DNA of 22,125 nucleotides from Candidatus Methylomirabilota bacterium (GCA_023249165.1 JAHFDE010000015.1:1-22125), one strand, 5' to 3'; positions 1 through 10,369 are shown, counted from the stretch's first letter. The notes: a model not told the origin generated them from the letters alone. Program-made: numbers and translations.

Positions 1-1218
1 AGGGTTCAGGGCAAAAAGAACAAGAAGCCGGTGAACCACGAAACATTCACCGGGGGCGTAGATCGAATCATTGATGCGATCGGAAAGATCGTGGTCCCGG
101 GTCTCATCGACATGCATGTCCATCTCCGGGAGCCGGGACGAGAGGACGAGGAGACCATCGCCTCCGGGACGGCGGCCGCCGCCCGGGGCGGATTCACATC
201 CATCTGCTGCATGCCGAACACCGAGCCGGTGAACGATACCGCTTCGGTCACCGAGTACATCCTGGAGCAGGCCCAGAAGGGGGGGCGCGTGCATGTCTTC
301 CCCATCGGATGCATATCGAAGGGCCAGCAAGGGCAGGAGCTGGCTGAGATGGGGGAGCTGGTGGCGGCAGGCTGCGTCGGCCTCTCCGATGACGGCAAGC
401 CGGTGATGAATGCCGATCTGATGCGGCGAGCGATGGAGTACGCCACCATGTTCGACGTGCCCTTCCTCCCCCATTGTGAGGACCTCCACCTCTCCGCAGG
501 GGGGGTCATGCACGAGGGGCGCGTCAGCACCGAACTGGGGCTCAAGGGGATCCCGTCTATCGCCGAGGCGGCCATGGTGGGTAGGGACATCCTGCTCAGC
601 GAGTACACCGGGGCGCGCCTCCACATCTGTCACGTGAGCACGGCAGAGTCGATCCGTCTCATCCGCGAGGCCAAGGGACGGGGGATGCGGGTCAGCGGCG
701 AGGCGACACCACACCACCTGATCCTCACCGACGAGGCCGTCCGCGGCTTTCACACCAACACCAAGATGAATCCTCCGCTCCGCTCGGTCGAGGACGTCGC
801 GGCGCTTCGCGAGGCGCTCATCGACGGCACCATCGAGGTGATCGCCACCGACCACGCCCCCCACGCCCGCGCCGAGAAAGAGATCGAATTCGATGATGCC
901 CCCTTCGGCATCGTCGGGCTCGAGACCGCCCTCGGCCTGATCCTCACCGAGTTTTACCATACCGGTCTCCTCACGCTCCCCATGATCGTGGAGCGCATGG
1001 CGGCCGCGCCAGCCCGGATCCTCAAGCTCAAGCATAAAGGGACGCTCGCTCCCGGCGCGGATGCGGATATTACCATCGTCGATCCTGACCACGCATGGGT
1101 CGCCGAAGAGCAGGCCCTCCAATCGAAGAGCAAGAACACGCCCTTCATCGGCTGGAAGCTCAAAGGAAGAGCTGCGATGACGATCGTGGCCGGGCGGGTG
1201 GTGTGGGAGGCGACATGA
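1..1218 (+). CDS. pyrC: Dihydroorotase, class I (5' end missing)
   Basis: It catalyses the reversible cyclisation of N-carbamoyl-aspartate to dihydroorotate, the third step of UMP synthesis, in the cytoplasm. The frame is open to the window edge, so the true start lies upstream; the GTG at 31 is not a convincing start because the usual N-terminal beta-strand domain would be lost. Numbering from that GTG, the metal-binding DMHVHLREPG lies at residues 27-36. The amidohydrolase motifs SDDGKPV, PHCED, HICHVST and TDHAPH follow in order, as does the substrate-loop motif NTKMNPPLR. The residues just before this (coded by about 1-60) are lysine-rich and unlike a normal PyrC N-terminus; the DNA there holds an 8-bp palindrome (28-53) and may be an inserted repeat. 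The stop overlaps the carA start (ATGA), which implies translational coupling. The family call is very secure. Confidence 0.96.
   Translation, partial: RVQGKKNKKPVNHETFTGGVDRIIDAIGKIVVPGLIDMHVHLREPGREDEETIASGTAAAARGGFTSICCMPNTEPVNDTASVTEYILEQAQKGGRVHVFPIGCISKGQQGQELAEMGELVAAGCVGLSDDGKPVMNADLMRRAMEYATMFDVPFLPHCEDLHLSAGGVMHEGRVSTELGLKGIPSIAEAAMVGRDILLSEYTGARLHICHVSTAESIRLIREAKGRGMRVSGEATPHHLILTDEAVRGFHTNTKMNPPLRSVEDVAALREALIDGTIEVIATDHAPHARAEKEIEFDDAPFGIVGLETALGLILTEFYHTGLLTLPMIVERMAAAPARILKLKHKGTLAPGADADITIVDPDHAWVAEEQALQSKSKNTPFIGWKLKGRAAMTIVAGRVVWEAT
28..53 (+). repeat. Palindromic insert in the pyrC N-terminal region
   Basis: CCGGTGAA (28-35) and TTCACCGG (46-53) form a perfect 8-bp inverted repeat around a 10-nt loop. 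The sequence resembles, in reverse orientation, the GTTCACGATTCACGG-type repeat inside pyrK at 6176-6197. It lies where PyrC proteins carry a variable stretch before the VIDATGKIVVPGLID-like segment. That it is an insertion rather than native sequence is inferred. Confidence 0.5.
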
Positions 1219-2480
1219 AGCCCGCGATCCTCGCCCTGGCGGATGGCACCGTCTTTGAGGGCACCTCCTTCGGCGCGGAGGGGGAGTGTGTCGGCGAGGT
1301 AGTCTTCAACACGGCCATGACCGGCTATCAGGAGGTCCTGACGGACCCGTCGTATAAGGGGCAGATCGTCTGCATGACCTACCCTCTCATCGGCAATTAC
1401 GGGATCAACCCCGAGGACATCGAGTCCCGACGCCCGTTTGTGGAAGGCTTTATCGTCAAGGAAGGATCCCCGTACCCCAGCAACTGGCGCAAGGCCCAGA
1501 CACTCGACGCCTACCTCAAGGAGCGGAGGATTGTGGGGATTCAGGGGATCGACACGCGCGCCCTGACCAAGCACATCCGGGATCAGGGCGCCATGGAGGG
1601 CGTGATCTCCGCGATCGACCTTGCTCCCGCAAGCCTCATCGAGAAGGCCCGATCTTCTCCAGGTCTCATCGGGCGCGATCTGGTCAAGGAGGTAAGCTGC
1701 ACTGAGCCGTTCCGATGGTGGGAGGGGGAGTGGCGCTGGCCCCACGGCTATCTCGATGACCGCAAACCGACGACCGACGACCGGGAACCGCCGAAGGTCC
1801 AACTAGATCTCTTCGGTCAACGGTCAACGGTCATCGGTTATCGATTCAGGGTGGTGGCCATCGACTGCGGGATCAAGTACAACATCCTCCGACAGCTGGT
1901 GAGCGCTGGTTGCGATGTCTTCATCGTCCCGGCCTTCGCCACCGCTGACGAGATCCTGGCCTATAATCCAGACGGCATCCTTCTCAGCAACGGTCCCGGC
2001 GACCCGGAGGGAGTGACGTACCTGATTGAGACCACACGGCGGCTCATCGGAAGAAGACCGATCTTCGGGATCTGCCTCGGGCATCAGATTCTGGGCCTCG
2101 CCCTGGGCGGTCGGACGTACAAGCTCAAATTCGGCCATCATGGGGCGAACCATCCGGTTAAGGAGCTTCACACCGGGAAGGTCGAGATCACCACCCAGAA
2201 CCACGGCTTTGCCGTCGACATCGACTCGATCCCGGGTGGGGAGGTGGAACTGACGCACGTGAACCTGAACGACGGGACCGTCGAAGGGATGCGGCACACG
2301 CGACTCCCCATCTTCTCGGTCCAGTACCACCCCGAGGCCTCTCCGGGCCCCCATGACTCGCGGTACCTCTTTGACCGTTTTGTCGCCTTGATGGAGCGAG
2401 GGCGCGCGCCGCGGCACCCGGTGGAGCTTCCCGGGATCGAGCGGTCGCGGGTCCGTCAACGAGGCGAGATCACCACTTAG
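1215..2480 (+). CDS. carA: Carbamoyl-phosphate synthase small (glutaminase) subunit
   Basis: This subunit hydrolyses glutamine and channels ammonia to CarB, which makes carbamoyl phosphate for pyrimidine and arginine synthesis. The ATG at 1215 overlaps the pyrC stop and gives the expected N-terminus MKPAILALADG, for 421 residues. The N-terminal CarA domain covers about 1-175. The class I glutamine amidotransferase domain covers about 212-400 and shows SNGPGDPEG, the nucleophile C287 in GICLGHQ, and H372/E374 in QYHPEAS. Between the domains, about 30 extra residues (about 180-211) are coded by repetitive DNA. Together with a C-terminal tail this makes the protein longer than E. coli CarA (382 residues). 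All catalytic residues are intact, so it should be functional. carB follows after 29 nt. Confidence 0.97.
   Translation: MKPAILALADGTVFEGTSFGAEGECVGEVVFNTAMTGYQEVLTDPSYKGQIVCMTYPLIGNYGINPEDIESRRPFVEGFIVKEGSPYPSNWRKAQTLDAYLKERRIVGIQGIDTRALTKHIRDQGAMEGVISAIDLAPASLIEKARSSPGLIGRDLVKEVSCTEPFRWWEGEWRWPHGYLDDRKPTTDDREPPKVQLDLFGQRSTVIGYRFRVVAIDCGIKYNILRQLVSAGCDVFIVPAFATADEILAYNPDGILLSNGPGDPEGVTYLIETTRRLIGRRPIFGICLGHQILGLALGGRTYKLKFGHHGANHPVKELHTGKVEITTQNHGFAVDIDSIPGGEVELTHVNLNDGTVEGMRHTRLPIFSVQYHPEASPGPHDSRYLFDRFVALMERGRAPRHPVELPGIERSRVRQRGEITT
1752..1848 (+). repeat. In-frame repeat island between the CarA domains
   Basis: The left arm (1766-1783) is built of ACCGACG-type units. The right arm (1814-1838) is built of CGGTCAA/CGGTCAT units and is roughly its inverted complement. 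The island codes for about 30 residues (Asp/Arg/Thr/Pro-rich, then a short hydrophobic piece) between the CarA N-terminal domain and the start of the GATase domain. Normal CarA proteins pass almost directly from the WPxGY-like segment to the VVAIDCGIK-like strand. The unit type is shared with the pyrK insert at 6209-6237. Confidence 0.75.
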
Positions 2481-2509
2481 GCAGGCACACTCCTTCACGA
2501 GACGTAGCG

Positions 2510-5777
<3,268 letters not shown>

Positions 5778-5788
<11 letters not shown>

Positions 5789-6734
5789 GGTGGATTCGCT
5801 CCGCAGGCTCCACGCAGACTACTATCTCCAGCGCTTTACCTCACCCCGCCTGGTCTTTGAGCCGGGACAGTTCATCATGGTGAAGCCCTCGGGATGCCTC
5901 GACCCCTTCCTGCCGAGGGCCTACAGTATCCTGCGAGTCCAACGCCCCGGAAGGCAAGCCACGGGGGGGAAGACCGTGGTCGAGATCCTGTATAAGGTGA
6001 TCGGGAAGGGAACAACCGCCCTCTCTCAGCTCAAGCGGGGAGATCGCGTCGACTTTTTGGGCCCCTTGGGGAACGGTTACAGGATCCCTCACAGCCTCAC
6101 CACGGCCCTCCTGGTGGCGGGAGGCATCGGGGTCCCTCCGGTCGTAGCACTTGCCGAGCGCCTCGCGCGTTCGCAGTTCACGATTCACGGTTCACGGAGG
6201 GGAAAAACCGGTCATCGGTCGTCGGTCATCGGTCGTCTGAAAATGGTCGCGTTCGTCGGCGGGAAGACCCGCCATGACGTCCTCTGTGTTGCCGACCTTC
6301 GCAAGGCGGGGGCGACGGTCCACGTCGCCACAGAGGACGGCAGCGTCGGCCATCGGGGCCTCGTGACCGATTTGCTGGAATCCTTCCTGCGGTCGTCGGA
6401 CAACGGTGCACGGACTTCGGCGAGCGGTTCGGCCGAGCTCACCGTCGAGGCCTCAGTCGAGCCGTCATCGGTCTTTGCCTGCGGCCCTCACCCGATGCTC
6501 CACGCCGTGGCGCGGATCGCCAAGCGATTTGAGATTCCTTGTCAAGTCTCGGTGGAGGCCGAGATGGGCTGCGGGTTTGGGGCATGCATGGGCTGCGTCA
6601 TCCCAACGAAGCAGTCAGCCGTCAGCAGTCAGCCGTCAGCAGAGGACCGGATCGCTGACAGCGGACAGCCGACAGCATATAAGCTGTGCTGTAAGGATGG
6701 CCCAGTATTCGACGCGCAGGAGATTGCCTGGTGA
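5778..6734 (+). CDS. pyrK: Dihydroorotate dehydrogenase electron-transfer subunit (FAD, 2Fe-2S)
   Basis: PyrK passes electrons from PyrD-bound FMN through a 2Fe-2S cluster and FAD to NAD+ in the class 1B enzyme. The FAD-binding motif PRAYSI lies near residues 50-55. The nucleotide-binding loop VAGGIGVPPVVALAERL lies near 113-129, and CGPHPML precedes the cluster domain. Cluster cysteines are C265, C270 and C273 in MGCGFGACMGC, and C304 or C305 before KDGPVF. The protein has 318 residues, well above the usual 250-290, because three repeat-coded stretches interrupt it (nt 6176-6237, 6391-6472 and 6611-6676). The third lies between the third and fourth cluster ligands, about doubling that spacing. 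All core motifs survive and the frame is intact. The ATG at 5778 lies inside the end of carB, and the stop overlaps the GTG of pyrD. Confidence 0.95.
6176..6237 (+). repeat. In-frame tandem repeat island 1 in pyrK
   Basis: Two repeat types are joined. At 6176-6197 there is a GTTCACGATTCACGG-type array. At 6210-6237 there are two perfect tandem copies of the 14-nt unit GGTCATCGGTCGTC. The island codes for about 22 residues after the helix that follows the GIGVPPVVALAERL loop, where PyrK proteins normally run on directly to the next strand. The 14-nt period is not a multiple of three, yet the reading frame is restored. Confidence 0.8.
6391..6472 (+). repeat. In-frame repeat island 2 in pyrK (nested)
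   Basis: GGACTTCGGCGAG (6412-6424) and CCTCAGTCGAGCCGTC (6451-6466) are the two ends of the unit found twice at the start of pyrD (6780-6807 and 6825-6852). Here they are separated by about 27 nt of related sequence, as if one copy had been inserted into another. The island codes for a Ser/Ala/Glu-rich stretch just before FACGPHPML. Confidence 0.7.
6611..6676 (+). repeat. In-frame repeat island 3 in pyrK, between cluster cysteines
   Basis: Two perfect tandem copies of the 14-nt unit GCAGTCAGCCGTCA (6611-6624 and 6625-6638) are followed by a right arm near 6653-6676 made of GCTGACAGCGGACAG-type units. The right arm is roughly the inverted complement of the left one. The encoded Ser/Gln/Pro-rich stretch lies between Cys273 and Cys304/305 of PyrK. 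Confidence 0.8.
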
Positions 6735-7789
6735 CCCCGAAAAAGAAAAAGGGTTCAGGGAAAGACCAGGGCCGTCGTCGGACTTCGGCGAGCTCAGCCG
6801 AGCCGTCATCGGTCGTTGGTCATCGGACTTCGGCGAGCTCAGTCGAGCCGTCGTCGAGCAAGCGGCCGAAACTGGGGGTGACAATCGCCGGGATTGCCAT
6901 GAAAAACCCGGTGATGACCGCCTCGGGGACCTTCGGATACGGGACCGAGTTTACCCGCTTCTTCGACCTCAACGCGTTAGGGGCCATCATCGTCAAGACG
7001 GTGACAATGCATTCCCGACAGGGGAATCCTCCCCCACGAATCGTCGAGACCCCAGGAGGGATGCTCAATTCCATCGGCCTCCAGAATGTCGGGATCGACG
7101 CCTTCCTTCGTCACAAACTCCCGTTCTTTCGGTCACTCACCACTCCGCTCTTGGTTAACATTGCTGGAAAATCGCTCGAAGAGTTTGCCACCCTTTCCAA
7201 GCGACTCACCGATGTCGAGGGGGTCGCCGGCATCGAACTCAACATCTCCTGTCCTAACGTGGCCGGCGGCCTGGACTTCGGCACCGACCCGGCCCTCACG
7301 TACGAGGTGGTCCGCGCCGTCCGGCAAGCGACCTCGCTCCCGGTGATCCCCAAGCTCTCTCCCAATGTGGCCGACATCACCGTGATCGCCCGGGCGGCTG
7401 CCGATGCGGGGGCGGATGCGCTCTCGTTGATCAACACCATCGTCGGCATGGCGATCGACGTGCGCACCCGCCGACCGAAGTTGCCGGGGGCCACCGGCGG
7501 GCTATCCGGCCCGGCCATTCGTCCCATCGCGGTTCGCATGGTCTGGGAGGTCGCGCGCACGGTGAAGCTCCCGCTCATCGGGATCGGCGGGATCATGACC
7601 GGTGACGATGCGATCGAGTTCTTCCTCGCCGGGGCTAGCGCGGTCCAGGTCGGGACCGCCAGTTTTCTCGATCCATTGGCGTCGGTGAAGGTTCTGGCCG
7701 GGGTCGAGGCGTATCTCACCCGGCATGGCTTCGATGCCGTGACCCCTCTCATCGGCACCGCCCTCCCTCCCCACAGAGAGACCGAATAG
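6731..7789 (+). CDS. pyrD: Dihydroorotate dehydrogenase, class 1B catalytic subunit
   Basis: It oxidises dihydroorotate to orotate on FMN and works with PyrK, coded just upstream. The 352-residue protein is about 45 residues longer than usual (about 305). The excess is entirely N-terminal: a Lys-rich start and two RTSASS(A/V)EPSS repeats precede the normal first segment, LGVTIAGIAMKNPVMTASGTFGYG (from about residue 50). The catalytic base C174 is in NISCPN. FMN/phosphate motifs GIGGIMTGDDAIEF and GASAVQVGTA are present. The GTG at 6731 overlaps the pyrK stop. No good internal start stands directly before the conserved core, so the repeat-coded extension is probably translated; this is inferred. 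Confidence 0.96.
   Translation: MTPKKKKGSGKDQGRRRTSASSAEPSSVVGHRTSASSVEPSSSKRPKLGVTIAGIAMKNPVMTASGTFGYGTEFTRFFDLNALGAIIVKTVTMHSRQGNPPPRIVETPGGMLNSIGLQNVGIDAFLRHKLPFFRSLTTPLLVNIAGKSLEEFATLSKRLTDVEGVAGIELNISCPNVAGGLDFGTDPALTYEVVRAVRQATSLPVIPKLSPNVADITVIARAAADAGADALSLINTIVGMAIDVRTRRPKLPGATGGLSGPAIRPIAVRMVWEVARTVKLPLIGIGGIMTGDDAIEFFLAGASAVQVGTASFLDPLASVKVLAGVEAYLTRHGFDAVTPLIGTALPPHRETE
6737..6857 (+). repeat. In-frame direct repeat at the start of pyrD
   Basis: A 28-nt unit at 6780-6807 recurs at 6825-6852 with one difference that I can see; the offset of 45 nt is 15 codons. Each contains the near-palindrome TCGGCGAGCTCAGCCGA. The spacer resembles the CGGTCATCGGTCG array of pyrK. The encoded peptide RTSASSAEPSS occurs twice. 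A Lys-rich stretch with GGGTTCAGGG (6750-6760 area) precedes it and recalls the first bases of this window. Confidence 0.85.
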
Positions 7790-7875
7790 TCTCCCGCAGT
7801 CCGATGTCCGAGGTCCGAGGTCGCTAAGGGCGAGGAGGGGGTTCCTTCCGAGGCCGGTGGCGCCAAGCTCAATTG

Positions 7876-7998
7876 GCGGGTCCTGTCGGCGGCGTGCCCG
7901 TCCGTCCTCGGAGAACTCACGCACCATCTCATTAAGGAGAACGGATGGCGGTGGCGAATTTCTCCTGCGGGCGGATGGGCACTGGCCGCCGCCACCCG
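7876..7998. repeat. Structured dispersed repeat, copy A
   Basis: This stretch matches the reverse complement of 16299-16420 at roughly 80% by hand alignment. It folds into helices shared with that copy: GTGCCCGTCCG (7894-7904) with CGGATGGGCAC (7972-7982), one mismatch; GGAGAA (7910-7915) with TTCTCC (7960-7965); and TCTC (7927-7930) with GAGA (7937-7940). A further inverted repeat, GCCACCC/GGGTGGC, spans 7991-8017. It lies between the convergent genes pyrD and the cis-prenyltransferase. The coding strand, if it is transcribed, is unknown. The rest of the gap (7790-8131) holds short GTCCGAG repeats near 7806-7821 and no gene that I recognise. Confidence 0.7.
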
Positions 7999-8131
7999 CG
8001 CGCAGGCGGGGGGTGGCCCGCATGGGCAAACGACGCCGCCTCTGCGTGCGTAACGTGGCCTCTGCTCATGAAGTCCGTGGAGAATTGTGGCGCCGCCGAG
8101 GAAGGTCCCTCCGAGCCCCTCGTCGTCGGTC

Positions 8132-8917
8132 CTAGGTGCCGAAGCGCCGCTTCCGTTGCTGATAATTGCGGATCGCCCGGAGAAGATCGATCTTGCGAAA
8201 GGCGGGCCAGTAGGTGTCGCAGAAATAGAACTCACTATAGGCGCTCTGCCAGAGGAGGAAGCCGGAGAGGCGGAATTCGCCACTCGTCCGGATGATGAGA
8301 TCCGGATCGGGAAGATCATACATATAGAGATACTTGCCGATCTCTTCGGGCGTGATCTCTTCTGCGGCCTGCTCGAGGGGGCTCCCCCGTCGGGCCCGAT
8401 CTCTCAGGAGCTGCTTCACCGCATCGGCGATCTCTTGCCTTCCCCCGTACCCCACGGCGATATTCAGGCAGAAGTTGTTGTAGGCATGGGTGGTCTCCTG
8501 GGCCTGTGCGATCGCCTCTTGAAGAGATGGGGGCAGAAGCTCCAGCTGCCCGACCGCCCGGACCCGGACCCCTTTCCGGTGGATCTTGGGGTCCACCGCC
8601 ACCTTGCGCATCTTTGACTCAATGAGACTGAGAAGGCCGGAGAGCTCCGCGTGGGGGCGGGACAGGTTTTCGGTGGAAAGGACATAGATGGTGATGATCC
8701 GGATCTGGAGCTGTTCCAGCCAATCTAACACCTGCTCCAGCTTATCCGCCCCCAGCCGATGCCCTTCGAGCGGATCGGCCAAGCCGAGCTCCCGGGCGTA
8801 GCGTCGGTTGCCGTCCAGGATGAGACCGATGTGCCTGGGCAACACGCCGCGCTGAACTTCCCGAAGGAGTCGGCGCTCGTAGAACCGGTACAGCAGAGTA
8901 ATCGGATCAAACATCAT
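8132..8917 (-). CDS. cis-Prenyltransferase (isoprenyl transferase / UPP synthase family)
   Basis: It condenses isopentenyl diphosphate with an allylic diphosphate in cis, making polyprenyl (or short Z-) diphosphates for cell-wall lipid carriers. The 261-residue protein shows the catalytic Asp35 in ILDGNRRYAR, then LSTENLSRP, VGYGGRQEI, and DLIIRTSGEFRLSGFLLWQSAYSEF with YWPAF near the end. These variants (DGNRRYA, LSTEN, RTSGE-RLSGFLLWQ) look more like mycobacterial Rv1086 (Z-FPP synthase) than E. coli UppS (recalled, not searched), so product chain length is uncertain. I chose the ATG at 8917 because GAGGGTGA sits at a good distance upstream and the start then follows the EamA stop; a longer frame up to 8962 would overlap that gene. 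It is last in a three-gene minus-strand operon. Confidence 0.93.
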   Translation of the reverse strand: MMFDPITLLYRFYERRLLREVQRGVLPRHIGLILDGNRRYARELGLADPLEGHRLGADKLEQVLDWLEQLQIRIITIYVLSTENLSRPHAELSGLLSLIESKMRKVAVDPKIHRKGVRVRAVGQLELLPPSLQEAIAQAQETTHAYNNFCLNIAVGYGGRQEIADAVKQLLRDRARRGSPLEQAAEEITPEEIGKYLYMYDLPDPDLIIRTSGEFRLSGFLLWQSAYSEFYFCDTYWPAFRKIDLLRAIRNYQQRKRRFGT

Positions 8918-8924
8918 CGAGCAG

Positions 8925-9860
8925 TCACCCTCGGTGTCCTGCCGGCATCGCCTCGGGAACACTCCGGGCCGCCGCGGATCCTCGCTGGACCAGCACGACC
9001 CCCGTCACCACCAGGGTCCCCCCAAAGAGCTGGGGCCAGTCGAGCGCCTCTCCGAGAAGCGCAAACCCGGCGCCCGCAGCCACCACCGGCTCCATCGTGC
9101 TGACGATGCTGACCTGGGTGGCAGGCAGGTACGTGAGGCCAAAGGTATACAGCGCAAACGGAAGCACCGTTCCGGCGGCACCGATCAGGAAGAAGATCGC
9201 CCACAGACGAAGGGGATACCCCTCCGCGAGGAGACGCCACGGCGGTGTCAGCATCCACCAGAAGAGGGTGGAGAAGGCGTACGCGTATGCCAGCAACGTC
9301 CAGGCAGGGATCCGCGCCACGGCCCGCTTGGTGAGCAGCGTGTACCCCGCAAAGGCGCACGCCGAGACGAGCCCGCTGATCAGGCCCGGAAGATTGAGTC
9401 GGAGGAGCGTAGGATCGTGCCCTCTCACCATGAAGAAGCAGCCGCCCACGGCCAAGCCCAAGGCGAGGACTGTCATCCATGTCAGGCGCTCTCTCAAGAA
9501 GAGGACGGAGGCCAGGGCGACCAGGATCGGCGCCATGTATTGGAGGAGAATGGCGGTGGCCACGCTGGTGAGGCTGATGGTGTAGTAGTACGTGACGTTG
9601 GCCATGGCCAGGCCGGCCACTCCTACGAGGGCGACCAAGGGCACGTCTTGGAGCGGCAGCCGCAACTGCTGCTGATCCCACACGAGGAGCCCCGCGACGA
9701 GAACAAGGACGGCGAAGCTCGAGCGAATAGCGGTCAGCGGGAGAGGACCGATCTCCCCGGCGGTGAAGAGATACCGGGCCACCGTCCCCATAAGCCCCCA
9801 GGCCGTCGCAGCCCCGAGGACCATCAGGGTACCCTTTACGTGGCCTTTCCATGCAGTCAT
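8925..9860 (-). CDS. EamA-family (DMT superfamily) membrane transporter
   Basis: This is an inner-membrane protein of 311 residues with about ten hydrophobic segments in two homologous EamA halves (about 10-148 and 158-292). The first half contains ATAWGLMGTVARY and an SVATAILLQYMAPILVAL-like segment. The second contains SACAFAGYTLLTKRA and TQVSIVSTMEPVVAAGAGF. The family exports or imports small metabolites such as amino acids and their derivatives; the substrate cannot be told from sequence. The ATG overlaps the stop of the upstream thioredoxin gene (ATGA), so translation is probably coupled. The C-terminal 20 residues are polar and probably cytoplasmic. Confidence 0.92.
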   Translation of the reverse strand: MTAWKGHVKGTLMVLGAATAWGLMGTVARYLFTAGEIGPLPLTAIRSSFAVLVLVAGLLVWDQQQLRLPLQDVPLVALVGVAGLAMANVTYYYTISLTSVATAILLQYMAPILVALASVLFLRERLTWMTVLALGLAVGGCFFMVRGHDPTLLRLNLPGLISGLVSACAFAGYTLLTKRAVARIPAWTLLAYAYAFSTLFWWMLTPPWRLLAEGYPLRLWAIFFLIGAAGTVLPFALYTFGLTYLPATQVSIVSTMEPVVAAGAGFALLGEALDWPQLFGGTLVVTGVVLVQRGSAAARSVPEAMPAGHRG

Positions 9861-10369
9861 CGGCCTTCGAGGAGTCGTTCGAGAACCGCCGCCAGGGTCT
9901 CCAGCGCCATGCCCCCCTGGGCCACGGCCGCCACGGTGCCATCGCGGGCAAGGAGGAAGGTGGTCGGCGTCCCCTGAATGTCATAGAGCCTGGCAATCCG
10001 GTCGCCCTGATCGTGTCCGACGGCATAGGGGACGCGACGCTCCTGGACAAATCGTCGAGACTCCTCCTCCGTATCCCAGATACTCACCCCGAGGAACCTC
10101 ACCCCCCGGTCCTTGAACATCTCGTAGGCCTTGATCAGCACGGGAGACTCCCGCTGGCAGTGCGGTCACCAGGAGGCCCAGAAGTTCAAGAGGACAACCT
10201 TCCCTCGAAGATCTGCCAGTCGAACTTTCTCTCCCGAAAGCAGAGTCAGGGTGAAATCAGGGGCCGGCTTTTCCACGGCCACCTGAGGGGAACGCGCATC
10301 CGCTCTCCCGACGGGAACTGCCCCCCAGACGAGGCCAGCCACGACCAGCGTGCAGAACATCTGTCTCAT
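9857..10369 (-). CDS. TlpA/ResA-like thioredoxin, predicted selenoprotein (UPHC active site)
   Basis: This is a periplasmic thiol-disulfide oxidoreductase of the AhpC/TSA-redoxin type. An in-frame TGA (10168-10166) stands where the first cysteine of the WCxxC motif belongs: FWASW-U-PHCQRESP. Reading it as selenocysteine gives one continuous 170-residue protein with Sec68, Cys71, an APDFTL segment near 35 and cis-Pro135 in GTPTTF. Residues 1-25 form a signal peptide (MRQMF, hydrophobic core, ADA-like cleavage site). I chose the ATG at 10369 for that signal; a frame from 10414 adds only 15 residues. TGA ends many genes here, including this one, so it is not a reassigned codon. A SECIS-like hairpin follows (10136-10156). 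The stop overlaps the EamA start. The alternative is a Cys-to-stop mutation or a sequencing error. No selA, selB, selC or selD lies in the window. Confidence 0.83.
10136..10156 (-). promoter_or_regulatory. SECIS-like hairpin after the in-frame TGA
   Basis: On the minus strand, nine nucleotides after the TGA, CAG (10156-10154) pairs with CTG (10138-10136). CGGGA (10153-10149) pairs with TCCCG (10145-10141), leaving a GUC apical loop and a two-nucleotide UG bulge. The loop G is 18 nt after the TGA, against 19 in E. coli fdhF as I recall it, and it starts with GU as in that element. The bulge is on the 3' side rather than the 5' side. The fit was judged by eye and no folding was run. Confidence 0.6.

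Noticed and set aside
6176..6237. CRISPR-like array from the short repeats in the pyr operon
   Set aside because: Units are about 14 nt with no unique spacers of even length, they lie inside coding sequence, and no cas genes are present.
7857..8135. Small open frames across the pyrD-prenyltransferase gap
   Set aside because: They cross repeat copy A in several frames, lack ribosome sites, and the similarity with copy B is explained by the DNA repeat and its pairing rather than by a conserved protein.
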